Below are positions 25,539 to 35,896 of a DNA stretch of 64,000 nt, in pieces (the stretch's first letter is position 1; each line of letters begins with the position of its first letter). Position numbers and translations under genes: made by a program. The stretch covers positions 1 through 64,000 of the forward strand of contig NZ_JAKZMM010000015.1 of assembly GCF_022809355.1 (NCBI RefSeq), written 5' to 3'. Source of the stretch: Parabacteroides faecalis. Its GTDB lineage: Bacteria; Bacteroidota; Bacteroidia; Bacteroidales; Tannerellaceae. The notes under the pieces were generated by a model, which was not told the DNA's origin, did not search any database, and saw only the letters and a list, made by a program, of their open reading frames with translations.

Positions 25539-25626
25539 CTTTTTAGCACAGTTGTCGAAAAGCTTTTCCATATCTGTCAAAAAGCTTTAGCACATATATA
25601 GTAAAGCTTTAGCACATCTGTCAAAA
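25539..25626. repeat. Four-unit 22-bp intergenic array
   Basis: Units begin at 25539, 25561, 25583 and 25605, exactly 22 bp apart. Units 3 and 4 share AGCTTTAGCACAT; unit 1 shares TTTAGCACA; units 2 and 4 share ATCTGTCAAAA. The array sits in a 393-bp gap (25403-25795) between two divergent genes, about 140-260 bp from each start. No ORF is visible in the gap. Confidence 0.8.
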
Positions 25627-25795
25627 AATTAAAATCATACGACAAATGAAATAACTTCCCTGCGACTACCAGACTTCTTTAAGCTGTTAGTTTCCTATAA
25701 AAAAGGTAAAAAGAGAACGGGAAAGCTGTCCTTCTTGAGGTTAGGAGGGCATTGTATCAGGATTTATTGTAATTTTGGAGTCAATTAGTAAGCGT

Positions 25796-27145
25796 ATGAA
25801 AATGAAAACACTTGGAAAGTGGTGCTGGCTTTTCTTTTTATTGGGAATGATTTTCCCTTTATCAGCAGAAGAATATGTAGTGAAGGGCGGACAAGGTGAA
25901 CCGATGCTGGCAAAAGAAGAAACATCATTGAAATTGAAAGTTTATGTAGTGAACGGAACAGAAGGCGTTTCTATCAGCTATACATCAACTTCCTCCAGCC
26001 ATCAATGGTATCGATATAAGACAAAAAGGTTGGAAGCTGAACCTATTGCCTGTGAACAACAGGGAACAACATCTACGATTACGCAGGTAGAAGATGGTTA
26101 TGGTTATTTTGTAGAAGAAGGTCCTTTGTCTTCGTATGTCTGGATCATTGATTACAGCAAGCATCCATTTGAAATAAATAATCTGGCTGTTTCGGACGAC
26201 AGTGATCCTTGTTCGGGCGTTATCTTGACGGGTAATTACAAGATGGATAATCTGACCTATTCGGATCCGACAAGTGGTATCAACCGTCAGTTGAACAGAG
26301 AATTTGAAGTCTCTTATGAATCCTTGGAATGGGATGAAGAAGCGAAGGTTCTCAATTCGGTGGAAAAGGTAAAGAAGCTGGAAGGAAATCCGTTCCAACA
26401 GTTGATTGATTCGGTTTATGCGGATACGAATTTCACGCTGACGGGTGATCAGTTTGCTTCTCATTTTGGTAAACCTCAATCGGCTACTACCGATTTTTAT
26501 GAAACATCTTCTGTACTGTTGCAGGCCGATACAACCGTATTCCTGGAGGCAGCCGAGAATATGACAGCCACCTCTGAAGCGCTTTCAGCTCCGGTAACGA
26601 TTCGTTTCACGGCTTATGCCAACGAACCGGTAGCTTCGTTGTATATCTGGAAAATCTATAAGACGGAAGAAGGAGCTGATAATGCCTTGATTCGTTTTAC
26701 CGAACCCGAAGTGGAATATACATTTTCTGAGTATGGAAAATATACGGCTGAAGTGGAAGTAAGCGACCGGACTGGTAAATGTTATGCTTCTTATCCCTTT
26801 GAAATAGAAGTGGCCGAATCTTTTTTGGATGTGCCCAATGCCTTTTCTCCGGGAACAACACCCGGCGTTAACGATGAATTTCGAGTGGCCTATAAATCGT
26901 TGGTTAAGTTCTCCTGCTGGATCTTCAACCGTTGGGGGCAGCAGATTTACCATTGGACGAATCCAGCGGAAGGCTGGGATGGGAAAAAAGGAGGAAAGTA
27001 TGTAGCGCCCGGTGTTTATTTCTATGTGATAGAAGCCGAAGGTTCGGATGGAATTAAATACAAGAAAAAAGGAGATATAAATATCTTGCGTCCGAAGAAA
27101 GAACGTAACTTTGAATCTTCGGGAAGCGGAAGTACGGAAATGTAG
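25796..27145 (+). CDS. Secreted protein with CHU_C-type C-terminal secretion domain
   Basis: A 449-residue exported protein with a signal peptide (TLGKWCWLFFLLGMIFPLSA). A beta-rich body includes a PKD-like segment (about 270-345) with EYTFSEYGKYTAEVEVSD. The C-terminal 85 residues match the gliding-motility-associated CHU_C domain: VPNAFSPGTTPGVNDEF, FNRWGQQIYH, GWDGKKGGKYVAPGVYFY. Such domains direct export by the type IX system. The frame is open from a TTG at 25775; I choose the ATG at MKMKTLG, and MKTLG is also possible. It lies 19 bp upstream of the lytic transglycosylase gene, probably in one operon. Confidence 0.85.
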   Translation: MKMKTLGKWCWLFFLLGMIFPLSAEEYVVKGGQGEPMLAKEETSLKLKVYVVNGTEGVSISYTSTSSSHQWYRYKTKRLEAEPIACEQQGTTSTITQVEDGYGYFVEEGPLSSYVWIIDYSKHPFEINNLAVSDDSDPCSGVILTGNYKMDNLTYSDPTSGINRQLNREFEVSYESLEWDEEAKVLNSVEKVKKLEGNPFQQLIDSVYADTNFTLTGDQFASHFGKPQSATTDFYETSSVLLQADTTVFLEAAENMTATSEALSAPVTIRFTAYANEPVASLYIWKIYKTEEGADNALIRFTEPEVEYTFSEYGKYTAEVEVSDRTGKCYASYPFEIEVAESFLDVPNAFSPGTTPGVNDEFRVAYKSLVKFSCWIFNRWGQQIYHWTNPAEGWDGKKGGKYVAPGVYFYVIEAEGSDGIKYKKKGDINILRPKKERNFESSGSGSTEM

Positions 27146-27164
27146 AACTTATTATTCAATAAAG

Positions 27165-28127
27165 ATGAAAACAAAGATAATGTCAGTACTAGCGGTGTGC
27201 CTGTTGTTTTTCTTTGCCTGCATATCGGTTTGTTCGGATGATTCAGCAACGATTAAGCGAGAAAAGCCAGTGGTTCCGTCCATGATTATGACGCCAGAAA
27301 TACCGGATCAGATTGACTTTTGTGGTCAGTCCATCGATTTGACACGTTATAATATGCACGAAGGAATTGATCGGGAATTGTCGTCTTTCTGCTATTTGCA
27401 CGCAACTACCATGTTAAACTTCAAGCGGGCAAATCGTTATTTCCCGATCATTGAACCTATTTTGAAAGAATATGGAGTTCCGACAGACTTTAAATACCTG
27501 GCTGTCATAGAAAGTAACTTGGATCCTCGGGTGAAGTCGCCGGCTCGTGCCGTCGGTATGTGGCAGTTTATGGAAGGAACAGCCAGAGATTATGGATTGA
27601 CAATAACGACTACTGTGGATGAACGTAGCCATGTAGAGAAATCGACCATAGCTGCTTGTAAATACCTGAAGGACGCTTATGCCAAATATGGTGATTGGGT
27701 AGCTGTTGCTTCTTCCTATAATGCAGGAATGGGACGAATATCGGGAGAATTGAGTAAACAGGATGTGGAAAGTTCATTGGATTTATGGCTGGTTGAAGAG
27801 ACAACACGCTATGTCTATCGGATACTGGCTATCAAATTGATTTTCGAGAATCCTTATAGATATGGCTTTGTTTTACGTGAGCGGGATTTATATAAGCCGA
27901 TAAACTGTAAATCGGTAGAAGTTTCTTCTGATATTCCGGATCTGGCATCCTTTGCCAAGAATCAGGGCATAACGTATGCTGATCTGAAGCGGTTTAATCC
28001 TTGGTTAAGAGATCGGAAACTCGTGACAGCCGGAAAGACATATGAGCTGTTGATTCCTCAGGTAAATGATATGTTTTACAAGACTCCTAACGAGAAAGTT
28101 TACAACCGAAACTGGCTGGCTGAATAA
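27165..28127 (+). CDS. Membrane-bound lytic murein transglycosylase (MltD-like)
   Basis: A 320-residue exported lytic transglycosylase. A signal peptide (KIMSVLAVCLLFFFACISVC) is followed by a GH23/SLT domain with the catalytic glutamate in AVIESNLDPRVKSPARAVG, then MWQFMEGTARDYGL and SSYNAGMGRI. The C-terminal region (IPDLASFAKNQGITYADLKRF, about residues 260-310) resembles a degenerate LysM module. It cleaves glycan strands to 1,6-anhydro-muropeptides. Co-oriented with the CHU_C gene. Confidence 0.93.
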   Translation: MKTKIMSVLAVCLLFFFACISVCSDDSATIKREKPVVPSMIMTPEIPDQIDFCGQSIDLTRYNMHEGIDRELSSFCYLHATTMLNFKRANRYFPIIEPILKEYGVPTDFKYLAVIESNLDPRVKSPARAVGMWQFMEGTARDYGLTITTTVDERSHVEKSTIAACKYLKDAYAKYGDWVAVASSYNAGMGRISGELSKQDVESSLDLWLVEETTRYVYRILAIKLIFENPYRYGFVLRERDLYKPINCKSVEVSSDIPDLASFAKNQGITYADLKRFNPWLRDRKLVTAGKTYELLIPQVNDMFYKTPNEKVYNRNWLAE

Positions 28128-28202
28128 AAATAGGAATCTTGTAAGCAATAGATTATTAATTGTTGGCTGAAAAAGCTAACTTTGTAGAAATTTTTAAGTA
28201 GC

Positions 28203-29078
28203 ATGATACAATCAATGACAGGTTTCGGTAAGGTTACTGCCGAATTGCCTACCAAAAAAGTAACCGTAGAGATTAAGGCGCTTAATAGCAAACAACTGGA
28301 TTTGTCAACACGTATTCCTTCTATTTATAAAGATAAGGAAATGCAAATCCGCAGTCGGTTGTTGCAGACTCTTGAACGTGGAAAAGTTGATTTTGCTATT
28401 TATATAGAATATATAGGAAAGGATGCTTCATCGCAGATAAATCAAGAGGCAGTGATGTCTTATTTTGCTCAGTTGAAAGAATTGTCTGATAAATTAGGAA
28501 TCAATGTTCCTTCAAGCTGGAATGAATTGCAGTTGCTGCTGAGAATGCCGGATGTGATCAAGACAGATCCGGTAGAAGCAGACGAAGAAGAATGGAATGT
28601 TGTAAGCAAGACAATTGATGAGGCTATTCAGCATTTGTGTGATTTCCGTATTCAGGAAGGAGCCATGTTGCAGAATTTGTTTGTCCAGAAGGTATCGAAT
28701 ATTGCAGCTTTGCTGAAAGATGTCGAACCGTACGAGAAAGAACGGATTGAGAAGATTAAAGCTCGTATATTGGACAATCTGGAGAAGTTGGCTGTCGATT
28801 ATGATAAGAATCGTTTTGAGCAGGAAATGATTTACTACATCGAAAAGTTGGATGTCAATGAAGAAAAGAACCGACTGGATAATCATTTGAAGTATTTTCT
28901 TGAAACGATGGAAACCGGACATGGTCAGGGTAAGAAACTTGGATTTATCGCTCAGGAAATGGGTCGCGAAATAAATACACTGGGCTCAAAGAGTAATCAT
29001 GCGGATATGCAGAAAATAGTTGTTCGCATGAAAGATGAATTGGAGCAGATAAAAGAACAGGTGTTGAATGTCTTATAA
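28203..29078 (+). CDS. YicC-family endoribonuclease
   Basis: A 291-residue cytoplasmic protein with the YicC opening MIQSMTGFGK, then VEIKALNSKQLDLSTRIP and a C-terminal DUF1732-type end (FIAQEMGREINTLGSKSNHA). Characterised YicC proteins are metal-dependent RNases acting on small RNAs. A -7 like TAACTTTG lies at 28177-28184. gmk follows 15 bp downstream, a yicC-gmk pairing found across many bacteria. Confidence 0.93.
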   Translation: MIQSMTGFGKVTAELPTKKVTVEIKALNSKQLDLSTRIPSIYKDKEMQIRSRLLQTLERGKVDFAIYIEYIGKDASSQINQEAVMSYFAQLKELSDKLGINVPSSWNELQLLLRMPDVIKTDPVEADEEEWNVVSKTIDEAIQHLCDFRIQEGAMLQNLFVQKVSNIAALLKDVEPYEKERIEKIKARILDNLEKLAVDYDKNRFEQEMIYYIEKLDVNEEKNRLDNHLKYFLETMETGHGQGKKLGFIAQEMGREINTLGSKSNHADMQKIVVRMKDELEQIKEQVLNVL

Positions 29079-29093
29079 GTAAAAGGATAGAGA

Positions 29094-29663
29094 ATGGCAG
29101 GAAAATTAATTATATTTTCGGCACCGTCCGGATCTGGAAAGTCAACCATCATTAATTATTTGCTGACACAGAATCTGCGACTTCGCTTTTCTATTTCAGC
29201 AACCAGTCGTGCACCGCGTGGAACAGAGAAAAATGGAGTGGAATATTATTTCCTTTCTCCGGAAGAGTTTCGTGCCCGCATCGCTGCCGGTGATTTTCTG
29301 GAATATGAAGAAGTATATACAGACAAGTTCTATGGAACCTTGAAAAGTGAAGTTGAAAGAATTCTGGCGGAAGGCGATAATGTGATTTTTGATGTGGATG
29401 TAGTGGGCGGCTGTAATATCAAGAAGTATTATGGCGACCGGGCTTTGTCGATGTTTATTCAGCCACCAAGTATCGAAGAATTGCGTCGCCGTCTGGTAGG
29501 TCGTGCAACAGATGCGCCGGAAGTGATTGAAAGCCGGATTGCAAAAGCATCGTATGAATTAGGTTTCGCATCCAAGTTCGACGTGGTCATCGTTAATGAT
29601 GATTTGGAAAAGGCAAAAGCAGAAGCTTTGCAAGTCATAGAAAATTTTATCAAGGATAAATGA
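29094..29663 (+). CDS. gmk: Guanylate kinase
   Basis: Phosphorylates GMP to GDP using ATP. The 189-residue protein has the P-loop FSAPSGSGKSTI (about 8-19), SISATSRAPRGTEKNGVEYYF for GMP binding, and DFLEYEEVYTDKFYGTLKSE. It overlaps the next small gene by four bases (ATGA), consistent with translational coupling. Confidence 0.97.
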   Translation: MAGKLIIFSAPSGSGKSTIINYLLTQNLRLRFSISATSRAPRGTEKNGVEYYFLSPEEFRARIAAGDFLEYEEVYTDKFYGTLKSEVERILAEGDNVIFDVDVVGGCNIKKYYGDRALSMFIQPPSIEELRRRLVGRATDAPEVIESRIAKASYELGFASKFDVVIVNDDLEKAKAEALQVIENFIKDK

Positions 29664-29848
29664 ACGAACGGAATTTATCGAAGAAATGGCTTTACGGATT
29701 TATTGTAATAGCCATAGCCGCATTAGGTGTATTAGGCTGGGCCTTTGTTAAACAGGATGTAACCGTCATGGTTGCAACAGGACTGGTCGTTGGTGTACAA
29801 GTGATGAATATTATACAATGGGTTCAGAATCATTCCAGAAAAAAATAG
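29660..29848 (+). CDS. Small two-helix membrane protein
   Basis: A 62-residue protein with a charged N-terminus ([10 protein letters not shown]), two hydrophobic stretches (about 10-27 and 33-52) and a basic tail (NHSRKK). No family is recognised. It overlaps gmk by four bases and its 3' end overlaps nadD by 31 bases in another frame, so it is embedded in the gmk-nadD operon. This tight coupling supports a real gene. Confidence 0.65.
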   Translation: MNERNLSKKWLYGFIVIAIAALGVLGWAFVKQDVTVMVATGLVVGVQVMNIIQWVQNHSRKK

Positions 29849-30420
29849 GAATTTATTCCGGCTCCTTTAATCCGATTCACATCGGTCATTTAGCTTTGGC
29901 TAATTGGCTGTGTGAATTTACGGATCTTGATGAGGTGTGGTTTATGGTAACACCTCATAATCCTTTCAAAGAAAGAACCGATTTGATAGATGATCAGCTT
30001 CGCTTGGAGATGGTTGAAAAGGCCATAGCCGGCTATCCTAAGTTCAGGGTTTGTGATTTGGAATTCCATTTACCCAAACCTTCTTATACTATTTCTACGT
30101 TAAAGGCATTAAAGGATTTATATCCTTCTTTGTCTTTCTCCTTGATTATGGGAGCCGACAATTGGAATAAGTTTGACCGGTGGAAAGACTATCAGGAAAT
30201 TTTATCTGTGTGCGAGTTGATTGTTTATCCGCGTAAGGGAAGTAGCTCACTGGTAGATACCAAACAGTTTCCACAAGTACATGTAGTGGATGCTCCCGAA
30301 ATAGAACTTTCTTCTACTTTTATCCGACAAGCTTTGCGCGATAAGAAAGATGTTCGCTTTTTTATTCCAGAACCCATCCGAGAGCTGTTAGATAAAGCCT
30401 TTATTAATTCCGAAAAATAA
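29818..30420 (+). CDS. nadD: Nicotinate-nucleotide adenylyltransferase
   Basis: Forms deamido-NAD from nicotinate mononucleotide and ATP. The 200-residue protein has the nucleotidyltransferase motif [43 protein letters not shown], and the C-terminal [20 protein letters not shown]. The start overlaps the preceding small gene; an internal start before KKIGIYSG is possible. pncB at 52.7 kb supplies its substrate. Confidence 0.96.
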   Translation: MGSESFQKKIGIYSGSFNPIHIGHLALANWLCEFTDLDEVWFMVTPHNPFKERTDLIDDQLRLEMVEKAIAGYPKFRVCDLEFHLPKPSYTISTLKALKDLYPSLSFSLIMGADNWNKFDRWKDYQEILSVCELIVYPRKGSSSLVDTKQFPQVHVVDAPEIELSSTFIRQALRDKKDVRFFIPEPIRELLDKAFINSEK

Positions 30421-30465
30421 AAGAATAAGCTGCTTTTTACTTTGGCATGCAGCCTTTCAAATAAA

Positions 30466-30508
30466 ATATCCGGCAGAGAGTTTTTCAGTTATATTCTCTG
30501 CCGGATAT
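30466..30508. terminator. Terminator between nadD and the GH3 gene
   Basis: ATATCCGGCAGAGA (30466-30479) pairs perfectly with TCTCTGCCGGATAT (30495-30508). It lies between convergent genes and can end transcripts from both sides. The T content after the stem is modest. Confidence 0.75.
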
Positions 30509-30519
30509 AAAAACAATGT

Positions 30520-33126
30520 TTATTCAATTGTCAGTGTCAGACTCTTCAAATCTTTATCGGCTGATGAAGGACCATAAAGAATTTCGTATTTTCCTGGGCG
30601 AACTTCCATGGTTTGTGTTTCATCATTGAAAGACCAGAAGGCTTTCGGTGTCAATTCGAAGCTGATGGTTTGTGTTTCTCCCGCAGCGATATGAGTACGT
30701 TTGAATCCTTGCAAGCTCTTTAGCGGTCCTTTCGGATCATTAGAATTCTTTATGTAAAGCTGGGCAACTTCGTCTCCATCTATTTTACCTGTGTTCTGAA
30801 TATCTAAAGTAACAGTCAGGTTTTCATTTGCATTGATCTTGTCCTTTGATAACTTAGCATTCTTGTAGGCAAATGAAGTATAGCTTAATCCGTAACCGAA
30901 TGGATAAAGCGGAGTTTCGGTCATATACCGGTAAGTACGTCCCTGCATGTTATAGTCTTCGAAGTCAGGCAACTGATCGATGGATTTATAGAATGTAACA
31001 GGAAGACGTCCTGCCGGATTATAATCACCAAACAAAACATCAGCTACCGCAGTACCGGCTTCCTGACCGCCGTACCAGGCATTCAGGATAGCATCCAGAT
31101 TTTCGTTCTCCCAATTCAAAGCTAAGGCACTTCCTGTGCAGACAACATAGACAATAGGCTTGCCTGTTGCTTTCAAGGCTTTTACCATTTCTTTCTGTAC
31201 AGTCGGGATTTCGATATTCAGGCGGTCGCCTTTCTTGAAGCCTTCAGCATCCACCGGCATTTCTTCGCCTTCAAGTCTTGGAGATATTCCTCCGACAAAG
31301 ATGATAACGTCGGCATCCTTCACTTCGTTGGCTGTTGCCTGATAATCTACCGGAGTACGAACGGCTATGGAGAAATTCAAATCAGCCGATCCTTTCGCTT
31401 GCATGTATTCGATTTTGATCGGATATTTCTTTCCTTCTTCTGCTTTTAAGGTATATTTTTGAGTACTACCGTATTCGTTTGTCCAGCTTTCAGCTACTTT
31501 TTCTTCTCCGATGAAGAGACGGAAACCATCATTTCCGGAAATAGTAAATTCAATGTCACCACTCTGCGGTGAAGTGAATTCGCCGGTGAAACGTGCCGAA
31601 AAGTCTGTTAAGTTAACATTGGGTGCAAATTGTGTATTTCCACCTGTTGTGTAATGCAGTTCTTTTGCCAGTCCGGAATAAACGGGTTCTCCTTTAAATT
31701 CTGTATTGTTGAAGAATTCGGATTTCAATCCGTTACCTTTTTCGGAAGTAACACATTGTCCTAAATCTTTCATCAGGAAGTTTTCAGTATGATTACAACC
31801 TAATGTATAAATAACTTCTGTATTGGGCACCTTGGCTTTGATACCATCCAATATTGTTACTGTATGAGTCGGGAAACCATTATAGTTGGCCCACAACATA
31901 GTTGAATCGGCTGCATTAGGACCAACAACGGCTATTTTCTTCAATTCTTTGCTCAAAGGCAGGATCTGATTCTTGTTCTTGAGTAGAACCATACTTTGAC
32001 GAGCCATATCGAGAGCCTTGGCTACGTGTTCAGGACTTTCTACTACGCTGTAAGGTATGTTAGAGAAAGGAGCACGGTCGTCCGGATCAAACATACCTAA
32101 TTCCATGCGGGCTCTGAACAGACGGCGAAGCGAAACGTCTAAATCAGATTCTTTAATCTTTCCGTCCTGAATAGCTTTTAAAAGGGCATGATAACTGCCG
32201 CCACATTCCAAATCGGTTCCGCTTAAAACAGCATCAGCTGAAGCGCTTTCTGCATCGGGATGTGTTTCGTGGCGGGGTGTATTTTTATCTTTCTGCCAGA
32301 AATCGTCGATTGCTCCACAGTCGGATAAAATAATTTCATCGTATCCCCACGTGTTCCGAAGGATATCTATCAATAACTTATCACTACTGCAACACGGTTT
32401 TCCTTCGAAACGGTTGTAAGCACACATGACTTCCTGTACATTCGCTTCTTCTACCAAAGCTTCGAAAGCCGGAAGATAAGTGGTCCATAAATCGCGGGGA
32501 GAGACTTCTGCATTGTATTCATGTCGGTTCCATTCGGGACCACTATGTACGGCATAATGCTTGGCACAGGCATGTGTTTTGAAGTATTTCGGATCGTTAC
32601 CCTGTAAACCTTTTACTACGGCAACACCCATGCGTGAAGTCAGATACGGATCTTCTCCGTACGTTTCCATACCACGTCCCCAACGAGGATCACGGAATAT
32701 ATTGATATTCGGTGTCCAGAATGTCAATCCTTTGTATCTGTCGTATTCTTTGTCCTTTTGATACTGATGATATTTAGCTCGTGCTTCATCGCTGACAATA
32801 TTGAACGTCTCATAGACATCTTCATCGTTGAAAGTTGCAGCTAAAGCGATTGCCTGAGGGAAAACAGTGGCTCTTCCGGCGCGTGCCACACCATGCAAAG
32901 CCTCGTTCCACCAATCGTATGGAGGAATATTCAACCGTTCGATAGCTGGTGTCTGATTCATCATTTGTCCTACTTTCTCTTCCGGAGTCAGTCTGTTTAA
33001 CAAATCGTCCACACGTTCTTCAATCGGGAGATCCGGATTTTGGAACGGATAATTCTGCTTCTTTTCCGAGCAGGATGTTACTGTAAGTACTGCAAGGGCA
33101 GTAAAGGTTAAGTGTTTTATTTTCAT
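30520..33126 (-). CDS. GH3 beta-glycosidase lipoprotein with PA14 domain
   Basis: An 868-residue glycoside hydrolase family 3 enzyme, probably a beta-glucosidase or beta-xylosidase. A lipoprotein signal (LAVLTVTSC) comes first. The N-terminal barrel has NRLTPEEKVGQM and PNINIFRDPRWGRGMETYGE; the nucleophile aspartate is in ILSDCGAIDDF. A PA14 domain is inserted in the C-terminal sandwich (about 475-590, GNDGFRLFIGEEKVAESW), and a fibronectin-like domain ends the protein. PA14 insertion is common in Bacteroidetes GH3 and may narrow substrate choice. I choose the ATG that starts the signal peptide. The substrate is not predictable. Confidence 0.95.
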   Translation of the reverse strand: MKIKHLTFTALAVLTVTSCSEKKQNYPFQNPDLPIEERVDDLLNRLTPEEKVGQMMNQTPAIERLNIPPYDWWNEALHGVARAGRATVFPQAIALAATFNDEDVYETFNIVSDEARAKYHQYQKDKEYDRYKGLTFWTPNINIFRDPRWGRGMETYGEDPYLTSRMGVAVVKGLQGNDPKYFKTHACAKHYAVHSGPEWNRHEYNAEVSPRDLWTTYLPAFEALVEEANVQEVMCAYNRFEGKPCCSSDKLLIDILRNTWGYDEIILSDCGAIDDFWQKDKNTPRHETHPDAESASADAVLSGTDLECGGSYHALLKAIQDGKIKESDLDVSLRRLFRARMELGMFDPDDRAPFSNIPYSVVESPEHVAKALDMARQSMVLLKNKNQILPLSKELKKIAVVGPNAADSTMLWANYNGFPTHTVTILDGIKAKVPNTEVIYTLGCNHTENFLMKDLGQCVTSEKGNGLKSEFFNNTEFKGEPVYSGLAKELHYTTGGNTQFAPNVNLTDFSARFTGEFTSPQSGDIEFTISGNDGFRLFIGEEKVAESWTNEYGSTQKYTLKAEEGKKYPIKIEYMQAKGSADLNFSIAVRTPVDYQATANEVKDADVIIFVGGISPRLEGEEMPVDAEGFKKGDRLNIEIPTVQKEMVKALKATGKPIVYVVCTGSALALNWENENLDAILNAWYGGQEAGTAVADVLFGDYNPAGRLPVTFYKSIDQLPDFEDYNMQGRTYRYMTETPLYPFGYGLSYTSFAYKNAKLSKDKINANENLTVTLDIQNTGKIDGDEVAQLYIKNSNDPKGPLKSLQGFKRTHIAAGETQTISFELTPKAFWSFNDETQTMEVRPGKYEILYGPSSADKDLKSLTLTIE

Positions 33127-33165
33127 GTTATAAGATATTTGTAGAAAATACATAAAGTTATTCTG

Positions 33166-33196
33166 CAAACGTACTATTTTTATTTCTTTTTTCAAA
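33166..33196 (-). promoter_or_regulatory. Predicted promoter of the GH3 gene
   Basis: On the minus strand TTTG (33193-33196) and TACGTTTG (33166-33173) are 19 bp apart, matching the Bacteroidetes consensus. The start codon is 40 bases downstream. This supports the ATG at 33126 over the longer frame that would begin at 33195. Confidence 0.65.
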
Positions 33197-33408
33197 ATAA
33201 AAGAACAAGTTTGTAATGTTTTGATAGAGGATTAAGGCGAGAATAGTACATAATGATTATCATCAGAAATTGGAACATCAACTTTGGGGAAATCAGTAAT
33301 AATGGTATGAACTTCCTTTTTATGGTTACTTTTAATCGTAAGTTGCTTCCTATTTTTGCATTGTAAGAAATCAGAGTTGATGAATAAAAGAAATGGATGT
33401 TCATGTAA

Positions 33409-34530
<1,122 letters not shown>

Positions 34531-34621
34531 GATACAAGGAGAATAGAAAATGATTATCTTTAAATGATCCAATAAAGGATTGGATTAGCTTATTGGGAAC
34601 AGTAACTTATATTTAATAGAA

Positions 34622-35185
34622 ATGATTATGAACAAAATTTTAGTATCACTTTCAGTGCTTTGTATGGCATGTTTTTCTGTCAGTGCACAACAAAAAAACA
34701 GTAATATGGAAAAAACAAATATTTTAGTAGCTTATTTCTCGGCAACGGGCACAACGGCCAAAGTTGCTCATCGCATTGCGGAGATTTCAAAAGGGGATAT
34801 TTATGAAATAACTCCGGAACAATCTTATACGAAAGCTGATTTGGATTGGCATAATCAAAAGTCGCGAAGTTCTTTGGAAATGAATGATGCGAAATCTCGT
34901 CCGGCATTAAAAGGACAAAAAGAGAATATGCAGGATTATGACACGGTCTTTATCGGTTATCCGATTTGGTGGGATCAGGCTCCACGGATCATCAATACAT
35001 TTATTGAAAGTCACCATTTGGAAGGTAAGAAATTGATTCCTTTTGCTACTTCTGGCAGTAGCGAAATTGGTAACAGTGTAAATACGTTAAAGAAAACTTA
35101 TCCTGATTTGGAATGGGAAAGCGGGCGTCTGATGAATAACGTCAGTCCGAAAGCTCTTCAAAGTTGGGTGGACAGTTTTAAATAA
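34622..35185 (+). CDS. Exported flavodoxin-like protein
   Basis: A 187-residue protein with a signal peptide (NKILVSLSVLCMACFSVSAQ) followed by a flavodoxin fold. The FMN phosphate loop is visible as YFSATGTTAKVAHRIAE, then FIGYPIWWDQAPR and FATSGSSEIGNS. Cytoplasmic flavodoxins are common; a secreted one is less usual and may work with the Tat-exported reductase encoded 91 bp upstream. The start may be either of two nearby ATGs. Confidence 0.88.
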   Translation: MIMNKILVSLSVLCMACFSVSAQQKNSNMEKTNILVAYFSATGTTAKVAHRIAEISKGDIYEITPEQSYTKADLDWHNQKSRSSLEMNDAKSRPALKGQKENMQDYDTVFIGYPIWWDQAPRIINTFIESHHLEGKKLIPFATSGSSEIGNSVNTLKKTYPDLEWESGRLMNNVSPKALQSWVDSFK

Positions 35186-35227
35186 CGGATCTGTTATAGA
35201 TAGGATTGTAATGTATTATCATAATGT

Positions 35228-35743
35228 ATGAGAAAAGAAAGTAGAGAAATGGATAGTAAGTGGGCTTTGGAGATTATGCGCAAAGCCCCTTATATTACAG
35301 TGAGTTTTACACGAGCCGACGGGACTGCTTATGGAGTTCCGCTTTCCTTGGCTTGTATGAGTGATGATTTATGGTACTTTCATTGTGCGCCGGAAGGTGA
35401 TAAATTGGAGGCAATAGCTGTACATCCTGAAGTCTGCCTTTCCGCAGTGACTAAATGCCAACCTACGGTAGGACCTAAAGACGGTTCTTTTACCCTTCAG
35501 TATCGATCGGCCATCGCTTTTGGCAAAGCCGAAATAGTGACGGATACGGAAGAGAAGATCCAAGCGCTTCGGGCTATCAGTCAGCGTTTTCTGCCTCAGC
35601 ATATGGATGCTTTTGAAGAGGCGGTCCGTCGTAGCCTGCATCGTACGGCAGTAGTCCGGATTACGCTTTCAGCTCCGCCTACAGGTAAACGTAAACAATA
35701 TGATCAGAACGGAGACGAAATGAAATATGGTAGAATGGAATAA
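35228..35743 (+). CDS. Pyridoxamine 5'-phosphate oxidase-family protein
   Basis: A 171-residue protein of the split-barrel FMN-binding fold. MRKAPYITVSFTRADGTAYG, LWYFHCAPEGDKLEAIAVHP and VCLSAVT are typical of the Nim/PNPOx-like family, some members of which reduce 5-nitroimidazoles. No signal peptide is seen. It follows the flavodoxin gene by 42 bp and ends at a good terminator, so the three redox genes may be one unit. The substrate is unknown. Confidence 0.85.
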   Translation: MRKESREMDSKWALEIMRKAPYITVSFTRADGTAYGVPLSLACMSDDLWYFHCAPEGDKLEAIAVHPEVCLSAVTKCQPTVGPKDGSFTLQYRSAIAFGKAEIVTDTEEKIQALRAISQRFLPQHMDAFEEAVRRSLHRTAVVRITLSAPPTGKRKQYDQNGDEMKYGRME

Positions 35744-35756
35744 TCTACTGGAAGGA

Positions 35757-35790
35757 AAAAGAGGATGCCTCTTTTGACGCATCCTCTTTT
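35757..35790 (+). terminator. Terminator after the redox cluster
   Basis: AAAAGAGGATGC (35757-35768) pairs with GCATCCTCTTTT (35779-35790), and CTATTATAG follows. It lies 14 bases beyond the stop of the PNPOx-like gene. Confidence 0.8.
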
Positions 35791-35896
35791 CTATTATAGT
35801 TGCTGCATTTGTCCATAGGGATCATACGAACGTGTTTTTGTAAACTAAAATCAGATTGCTAAACTTGCTAAGTTTGATCTGTTCCCATTTTTTTGT

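Noticed and set aside
33127-33195. 23-residue extension of the GH3 lipoprotein
   Set aside because: It would bury the lipoprotein signal and overlaps the predicted promoter.
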